The notes below the pieces were generated by a model, which had not been told where the DNA came from, ran no database searches, and worked only from the letters and a program-made list of their open reading frames with translations. This document shows, one piece after another, positions 31,246-34,408 of a stretch of 34,408 nt of DNA (position 1 is the first letter of the stretch; each line of letters opens with the position of its first letter). Source of the stretch: a virus; the IMG/VR virus record IMGVR_UViG_3300020195_000005, positions 1 through 34,408 of that record. One strand, written 5' to 3'. The position numbers and the translations under genes were made by a program.

Positions 31246-31286
31246 GGGAGCCGTTGACGCTCCCGAATGCGCCGGGGTTCCCCGGC
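31246..31286 (-). other. Tandem GC-rich hairpins between early genes
   Basis: GCCGGGG-TT-CCCCGGC (31271-31286) is a perfect 7-bp-arm palindrome. GGGAGC/GCTCCC (31246-31251, 31259-31264) encloses a 7-base loop. They lie directly after the stop of 31289-31480. Neither is followed by a T-run, so they look more like an RNA-processing, stability or attenuation element than a standard terminator. Confidence 0.6.
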
Positions 31287-31288
31287 AC

Positions 31289-31480
31289 TTAGACAGGTGA
31301 CGAACCTTCGCCCTTAAAAATCATGGTTAATTTGTTAAGTGCTTCCAATGTTCCCTTCATTTGAGGTATTTCTTCTATGATAAATTTAACTTTTCTAAGT
31401 TCCGCCACTTGTGCTTTTAATTCATCAATTTCTCTTTGATGCTTTTCAACCTCTTTGAAAATATTAATCCCTATATTCAT
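31289..31480 (-). CDS. 63-residue coiled-coil early protein
   Basis: KEVEKHQREIDELKAQVAEL continues as a coiled coil, followed by FIIEEIPQMKGTLEALNKL. AAGGAGTTTAAAAA precedes the ATG, and its start overlaps the upstream stop. The two GC-rich hairpins lie just after its stop. Function unknown. Confidence 0.65.
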   Translation of the reverse strand: MNIGINIFKEVEKHQREIDELKAQVAELRKVKFIIEEIPQMKGTLEALNKLTMIFKGEGSSPV

Positions 31481-31620
31481 TTTTTAAACTCCTTCACTTT
31501 GTTGTCTTTAACCCTCAAGGCTTCAACTTCCTTATCGCTCAAAATCAAGCACCAGTACACCATGCCGACATAATCAATCATGCGTCTAGCTAAACTATTC
31601 CCGCGTCTATTCTTTCTCAT
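31477..31620 (-). CDS. 47-residue basic early protein
   Basis: It starts 14 bases inside the end of the 31607-31840 gene and ends with an ATGA overlap. The first 20 residues are strongly basic (RKNRRGNSLARRMIDYVGMV), then a hydrophobic/acidic middle (YWCLILSDKEVEA) and basic end. It may bind nucleic acid. It lacks a good ribosome site and would rely on coupled translation. Confidence 0.5.
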   Translation of the reverse strand: MRKNRRGNSLARRMIDYVGMVYWCLILSDKEVEALRVKDNKVKEFKK

Positions 31621-31840
31621 CAATGATTAGAGTTTTAATAATCTTTTCGGGTGCAATCCCGTTGATAAGATTTTTAACATTAAATTTTTCTAAATACTCC
31701 AATCGTGGATTGATAATTTTCAGCAAAACAAACTCCGCAAGGTTCGATTTTGCCAAATACTGCGCCCTGGCGACTAGCAATTCGTCCTCTGTCGCCCGTG
31801 CCGCCCAAATTTTAAGCGCGTCTAAATTTACCTTGTTCAT
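31607..31840 (-). CDS. 77-residue helical early protein
   Basis: Helical throughout (LKIWAARATEDELLVARAQY, FVLLKIINPRLEYLEKFNVK). AAAGGGGTGACAAA precedes the ATG; the start overlaps the previous stop (ATGA). Unknown function. Confidence 0.6.
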   Translation of the reverse strand: MNKVNLDALKIWAARATEDELLVARAQYLAKSNLAEFVLLKIINPRLEYLEKFNVKNLINGIAPEKIIKTLIIDEKE

Positions 31841-32004
31841 TTTGTCACCCCTTTTTTATAAGAATCTCCTAAACTAATCCATTCATCTACGCCTAACTCC
31901 TCAAGCCAGTCATTCATCGCATCAGGAATAGAATCATCTAAAACGTTATAATTGTTCCGGATGAAATAATCCTGTAAATAATCCTCAAAATCTTTAAAAT
32001 CCAT
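31837..32004 (-). CDS. 55-residue strongly acidic early protein
   Basis: I choose the second ATG (32004) because AGGGG is 7 bases upstream, whereas the first (32010) abuts it. The sequence is unusually rich in Asp/Glu and aromatics (DFKDFEDYLQDYFIRNNYNV, then DAMNDWLEELGVDEW), with a pI well below neutral. Such small acidic early proteins sometimes mimic nucleic acid, but here that is conjecture. Confidence 0.6.
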   Translation of the reverse strand: MDFKDFEDYLQDYFIRNNYNVLDDSIPDAMNDWLEELGVDEWISLGDSYKKGVTK

Positions 32005-32030
32005 GGTCATTCCCCTTATTTAAGACACTA

Positions 32031-32435
32031 TTATCTAAAATATGTGTGCTGCCCTACCTTTGCCGTTTCTGTTAATCTGTCAGCCCAATAAGGGCGTTTA
32101 AACGTGCCTATCGCCTCCCAGTGCGTTGCCTTGTTGGTCAAGTTGCTTGTATACCCCATTTTTACCGCTCTTACTGCACGTTTAACGGCATAGCTTGGTA
32201 TAACCCTGCCCTTGCGCGTGTAAACACCCTTCAACTCACTCACGGCATTACAGCCGTAAACGCCCTTGGTAGTCCCTCGGTTAAGCAACGCTTCGGCTGT
32301 AGCTGTCATTTCGGTCAGGCTTCCCGATTCGTACTCGCCCAATACGCACTTAACAGCTGTCTGTTGATCAATGTTATTCGCCAATAAAAATCCACCATTT
32401 AAAAGTAGAAATATGCTTAATAGTAAAATCTTCAT
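32031..32435 (-). CDS. Secreted SleB-like cell-wall hydrolase (endolysin candidate)
   Basis: I take the ATG at 32435 (134 residues), two bases after the upstream stop, because it opens with a signal-like MKILLLSIFLLLNGGFLLA. The mature part has CVLGEYESGSLTEMTATAEALLNRG, then GCNAVSELKGVY, and ATHWEAIGTFKRPYWADRL with a final KVGQHTYFR, a pattern of Hydrolase_2 (SleB-like) peptidoglycan hydrolases; the catalytic Glu is probably the one in GEYES. The N-terminal segment could be a cleavable signal or a SAR anchor. It lies among early genes, distant from the holin. Confidence 0.75.
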   Translation of the reverse strand: MKILLLSIFLLLNGGFLLANNIDQQTAVKCVLGEYESGSLTEMTATAEALLNRGTTKGVYGCNAVSELKGVYTRKGRVIPSYAVKRAVRAVKMGYTSNLTNKATHWEAIGTFKRPYWADRLTETAKVGQHTYFR

Positions 32436-32436
32436 A

Positions 32437-32661
32437 TCAACGATCACCACGAAATTGATCTTCATCCTCTGGAAATTCATCCGGTAAATTGATCAAGCAA
32501 TGCGCACACACTCTTATGTCGCGGCGCCTGAATTCAATATCAGTCAATTCTTTAGCAGTAAATTCTCCTTCACAAAATTTACAGGAATAAAGATTCGGGT
32601 GAGAAACTGACTCCTCGACCATTTTTAAAACTTTATTTAGATATTCGGCTTGATTGTACAT
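32437..32661 (-). CDS. Zinc-finger-type small early protein
   Basis: It encodes 74 residues. CKFCEGEFTAKEL and CAHCLINLPDEF give two CxxC pairs 24 residues apart, a likely zinc finger. The N-terminus is helical (YLNKVLKMVEESV) and the end acidic (PEDEDQF). TAGGAG is 12 bases from the ATG, so initiation may be modest. It is two bases from the hydrolase gene. Confidence 0.6.
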   Translation of the reverse strand: MYNQAEYLNKVLKMVEESVSHPNLYSCKFCEGEFTAKELTDIEFRRRDIRVCAHCLINLPDEFPEDEDQFRGDR

Positions 32662-32679
32662 ATTCTTGTCATGCTCCTA

Positions 32680-32895
32680 TTATTTTTTAACAAACCCGGA
32701 CGCTACTACATCATCGTCGCATCTGACGTGCCATTTGCCAGTATTTCCAGCAAAAACATTTCCACTACACATTGCACGCATGGATTTTTTGGCGGCCCGA
32801 AGGGATGTAAATTTATAGTATCCCGAATAAGATGAGCAATTATTTGCAACCCAATTCCCGATGTATATTTTCCAATTTCCGCTGTATATTTTCAT
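32680..32895 (-). CDS. Small early protein with repeated start motif
   Basis: It encodes 71 residues. The opening IYSGNWKIYIGNWVANNCSS contains a short internal repeat (I-Y-x-G-N-W). LRAAKKSMRAMCSGNVFAGN is basic, and the end KWHVRCDDDVVASGFVKK is beta-like, in the style of small WYL/KOW-type folds. AAGGATAAAACAAA precedes the ATG. Unknown. Confidence 0.6.
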   Translation of the reverse strand: MKIYSGNWKIYIGNWVANNCSSYSGYYKFTSLRAAKKSMRAMCSGNVFAGNTGKWHVRCDDDVVASGFVKK

Positions 32896-32947
32896 TTTGT
32901 TTTATCCTTAGTTGTTCCAATCCACGCGCCACGTAAAACCATAGCGA

Positions 32948-33316
32948 TTAAATACGTAACATTTTTTCAGTATCAACATTCGATTTCAACTGCATGTGAT
33001 TGTAATATCCGTTACTATAATTAACGCGTTTAGACGTGATTCCCTGATAATCTGTATTACTATCGACACATACCGTACATCCAACAAAAACTGCGTCACG
33101 CTCAATTTCCGTGAGAAATACGACCGATTTATATTTATCGCTACCAGCGCCACGACATACACCAGTTGGCGAGTAAATTTCAACATCCTTGAACCGATAT
33201 TTAATTTCCTCCAATTTGTTATAATAATCTGGTGTGTTATAAAATCCTACACGTGCAATTTCAGACGCTCGGAAATCCATAATCTGTTTTTTTGCTAGTT
33301 CAATTTTGATTTTCAT
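32948..33316 (-). CDS. First early gene, unknown function
   Basis: I choose MKIKIELAKKQ (122 residues), with AAAGGA upstream, over an earlier ATG 10 codons before. The protein is alpha/beta (IMDFRASEIARVGFYNTPD, SVVFLTEIERDAVFVGCTVC). It is the gene nearest the candidate promoter at 33370-33398, so may be expressed first after infection. No family is recognised. Confidence 0.6.
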   Translation of the reverse strand: MKIKIELAKKQIMDFRASEIARVGFYNTPDYYNKLEEIKYRFKDVEIYSPTGVCRGAGSDKYKSVVFLTEIERDAVFVGCTVCVDSNTDYQGITSKRVNYSNGYYNHMQLKSNVDTEKMLRI

Positions 33317-33369
33317 TTTCTTTTTTCCTTTGTTTGGCGTTTGCATCGCCGTATCTCTGATCTGTATAC

Positions 33370-33398
33370 AGTTTACAACCTATATACGATGCCTGCAA
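33370..33398 (-). promoter_or_regulatory. Candidate early promoter with adjacent palindrome
   Basis: On the minus strand, TTGCAG and TAAACT are 17 bp apart, a sigma70-like arrangement (imperfect -10). The perfect palindrome CTGTATACAG (33362-33371) overlaps the expected start, and GGTTGTA occurs twice 40 bp apart (33374-33380, 33414-33420). It precedes the entire leftward gene string and follows the terminator. No experimental or search support. Confidence 0.4.
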
Positions 33399-33445
33399 GC
33401 ATTATTTTCCCTATACAACCCTAGAAATACTGAAATTTTAGCAAT

Positions 33446-33496
33446 AAAAAAAACCCCCGCGGGAAGGAGACGCGGAGGGAAAACCGGAGGTTTTTT
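33446..33496 (-). terminator. Strong intrinsic terminator of the lysis/late operon
   Basis: On the minus strand, AAAAAACCTCCGG pairs with a CGGGGG then T8 at the other end, with an inner GC-rich region; the T8 runs at the 3' side. It lies just after the last lysis-region gene (stop at 33521), before the candidate early promoter, marking the end of the late transcript. The A/T tails on both sides make it potentially bidirectional. Confidence 0.75.
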
Positions 33497-33520
33497 AGAT
33501 AAGTCGGGCCGACGTGCGGA

Positions 33521-33940
33521 CTAGAATAATAATGTTAAACTAATTATTCCCCAATACCATATGAAACAAATCAGGCGAGTTTTGAAATTAGCGTCCTTGG
33601 AATCCTCTTGAATGACTAAATTTTTAATGACGAATTTATAGAGCCAAGAGTTTTTACCATAGGATGGGGCAATCTTGATCATGAACGGAGCCGCCAAAAA
33701 GATCAGCCACGAGCAGGGCTTTAAAAAGAAAATTGCTGTGCAGACCATGAGCGGGATTGCGAGCCAGCGGAACGCCTTATGCCCATGCTCCCAGCCCCCC
33801 AGCGTGCCCAGAACAGCTGATGCGCACACAATCGCCAGCACCCACCCGAAATGGGGCTCAATCAGCCATAACAGTGGGAACTGCCACGCTCCCCAGGTCA
33901 GCCAGTCGTCTTTTGAAATGCCCCTGAAATTTATTGCCAT
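33521..33940 (-). CDS. Multi-span membrane protein, end of lysis region
   Basis: It encodes 139 residues, about four hydrophobic segments (FPLLWLIEPHFGWVLAIVCA; FRWLAIPLMVCTAIFFLK; WLIFLAAPFMIKI; FIWYWGIISLTLLF at the end). Probably an inner-membrane protein; a second holin or antiholin, or an exclusion factor, is possible. It overlaps the 101-residue gene by 10 bases and is followed by the terminator. Confidence 0.65.
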   Translation of the reverse strand: MAINFRGISKDDWLTWGAWQFPLLWLIEPHFGWVLAIVCASAVLGTLGGWEHGHKAFRWLAIPLMVCTAIFFLKPCSWLIFLAAPFMIKIAPSYGKNSWLYKFVIKNLVIQEDSKDANFKTRLICFIWYWGIISLTLLF

Positions 33941-34236
33941 ATTAAATGCAGGTGTAAAAGAGCGATTGCAACGCTCATGAATAAAGTTGCCAAATACATA
34001 TAGATGCGTTTTTTGCCACCGTCTCGAATTTTGATAGTGACCTCAGTCGATAGTGTTTTTTTGTAAAGAATCGTGACGTTTATAATCTCCCAGATCAGCA
34101 CCGCTGCCAGAATAGATATAAATGCCCAGAAAAAACCCCAGTGTCCGCCGAGTGCCCAGAATATTTGCATCAAAACATAACTGATTAAACATCCAATTAA
34201 AAATACCTGTCTCATTTTCTGCGCTGGATTACCCAT
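33931..34236 (-). CDS. Three-TM membrane protein
   Basis: It encodes 101 residues with hydrophobic segments at about 11-30, 34-56 and 80-100 (VFLIGCLISYVLMQIFWALG; FFWAFISILAAVLIWEII; YMYLATLFMSVAIALL). It overlaps the lipoprotein stop (8 bases). It sits between the lipoprotein and the four-TM protein. Together they may adjust lysis timing or the host membrane. Confidence 0.65.
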   Translation of the reverse strand: MGNPAQKMRQVFLIGCLISYVLMQIFWALGGHWGFFWAFISILAAVLIWEIINVTILYKKTLSTEVTIKIRDGGKKRIYMYLATLFMSVAIALLHLHLIWQ

Positions 34237-34408
34237 TGATTCTCATATCTCCTTCTTTTGAAATCCACCAACCATCTTTTGGCGTAACGATGGTGTATGT
34301 TTTATTTTCGTTCGTTGGCAACGCAACCCCAGCAATAGCCGTCCCTTTAGGGATATAAATAAAGTCCGTTGCCGCTAATGCAGTTTTTGCGTCATTGTTT
34401 TTTGATGC
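34229..34408 (-). CDS. Lysis-region lipoprotein, 3' part (continues from 1-108)
   Basis: This part encodes the C-terminal portion of the 82-residue lipoprotein: ...ASKNNDAKTALAATDFIYIP, GTAIAGVALPTNENKTYTIV, TPKDGWWISKEGDMRING and a TAA stop at 34229-34231. Bases 34370-34408 duplicate 1-39. See the 5' part for the signal and lipobox. Confidence 0.7.
   Translation of the reverse strand, partial: ASKNNDAKTALAATDFIYIPKGTAIAGVALPTNENKTYTIVTPKDGWWISKEGDMRING
34370..34408. repeat. Right copy of 39-bp terminal direct repeat
   Basis: Identical to bases 1-39, within the lipoprotein gene; it marks the overlap used to close the circle. Confidence 0.95.

Noticed and set aside
33675-33980. Plus-strand 101-codon ORF in the lysis region
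   Set aside because: Antisense to the multi-span membrane protein, which has clear hydrophobic periodicity and overlaps with neighbours.

Overview
The window is best read as a complete, circularly closed genome of a tailed bacteriophage with a long non-contractile tail (siphovirus-like). The first and last 39 bases are identical, and a reading frame (a small lipoprotein) runs intact across the join. The unique genome is therefore about 34,369 bp, linearised inside a gene. Almost every gene lies on the minus strand, packed with ATGA or TGATG stop/start overlaps. The best-supported exception is one 49-codon plus-strand ORF at 579-728. No integrase, phage repressor, tRNA, CRISPR array or transposon was seen, so a virulent life style is the simplest reading. 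The host is probably a Gram-negative bacterium: the phage encodes a lipobox lipoprotein overlapping another lysis-region gene in the manner of outer-membrane spanins, and several Sec signal peptides. Sequence alone does not name the host.

In transcription order (right to left), the early region runs from a candidate promoter at 33370-33398 down to about 27713. It holds many very small proteins, several with CxxC zinc knuckles. It also holds a secreted SleB-like cell-wall hydrolase and a pair of alanine-rich paralogues. The replication and recombination block (27638-21572) encodes a small HTH protein, an SNF2-type helicase, an HNH homing-type endonuclease, a VRR-NUC nuclease, two conserved-looking accessory proteins (one perhaps ssDNA-binding) and a PriPol/zinc/SF3 primase-helicase. 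No separate DNA polymerase is visible. Around the 3' end of the primase-helicase lie six 12-bp iterons, a perfect 25-bp inverted repeat and a 20-bp AT palindrome, the best candidate for the replication origin.

The packaging and head block (20590-12233) starts with a T4-Imm-like superinfection immunity protein behind two small inverted repeats. It continues with small and large terminase, portal, coiled-coil proteins, scaffold, HK97-type major capsid protein, a glycosyltransferase and head-tail connector genes. The tail block (12240-1926) has tail-completion proteins, tail tube, a G/GT pair made by a -1 frameshift on an A8 run, tape measure, distal tail protein, hub, and fibre proteins. The long 920-residue fibre begins with an apparent Sec signal peptide. 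It is followed by three more membrane or exported small proteins and then the lysis cassette (holin-like, spanin-like pair, two membrane proteins) that crosses the join. A strong hairpin terminator at 33446-33496 closes the circle.

Most-interesting points: the iteron origin nested in the primase gene, the exported tail-fibre-like protein with its membrane neighbours, a glycosyltransferase inside the head module, an antisense zinc-ribbon microgene, a probably frameshifted small membrane gene beside a 21-bp tandem duplication of its ribosome-binding site, and the separation of the endolysin from the holin cassette.
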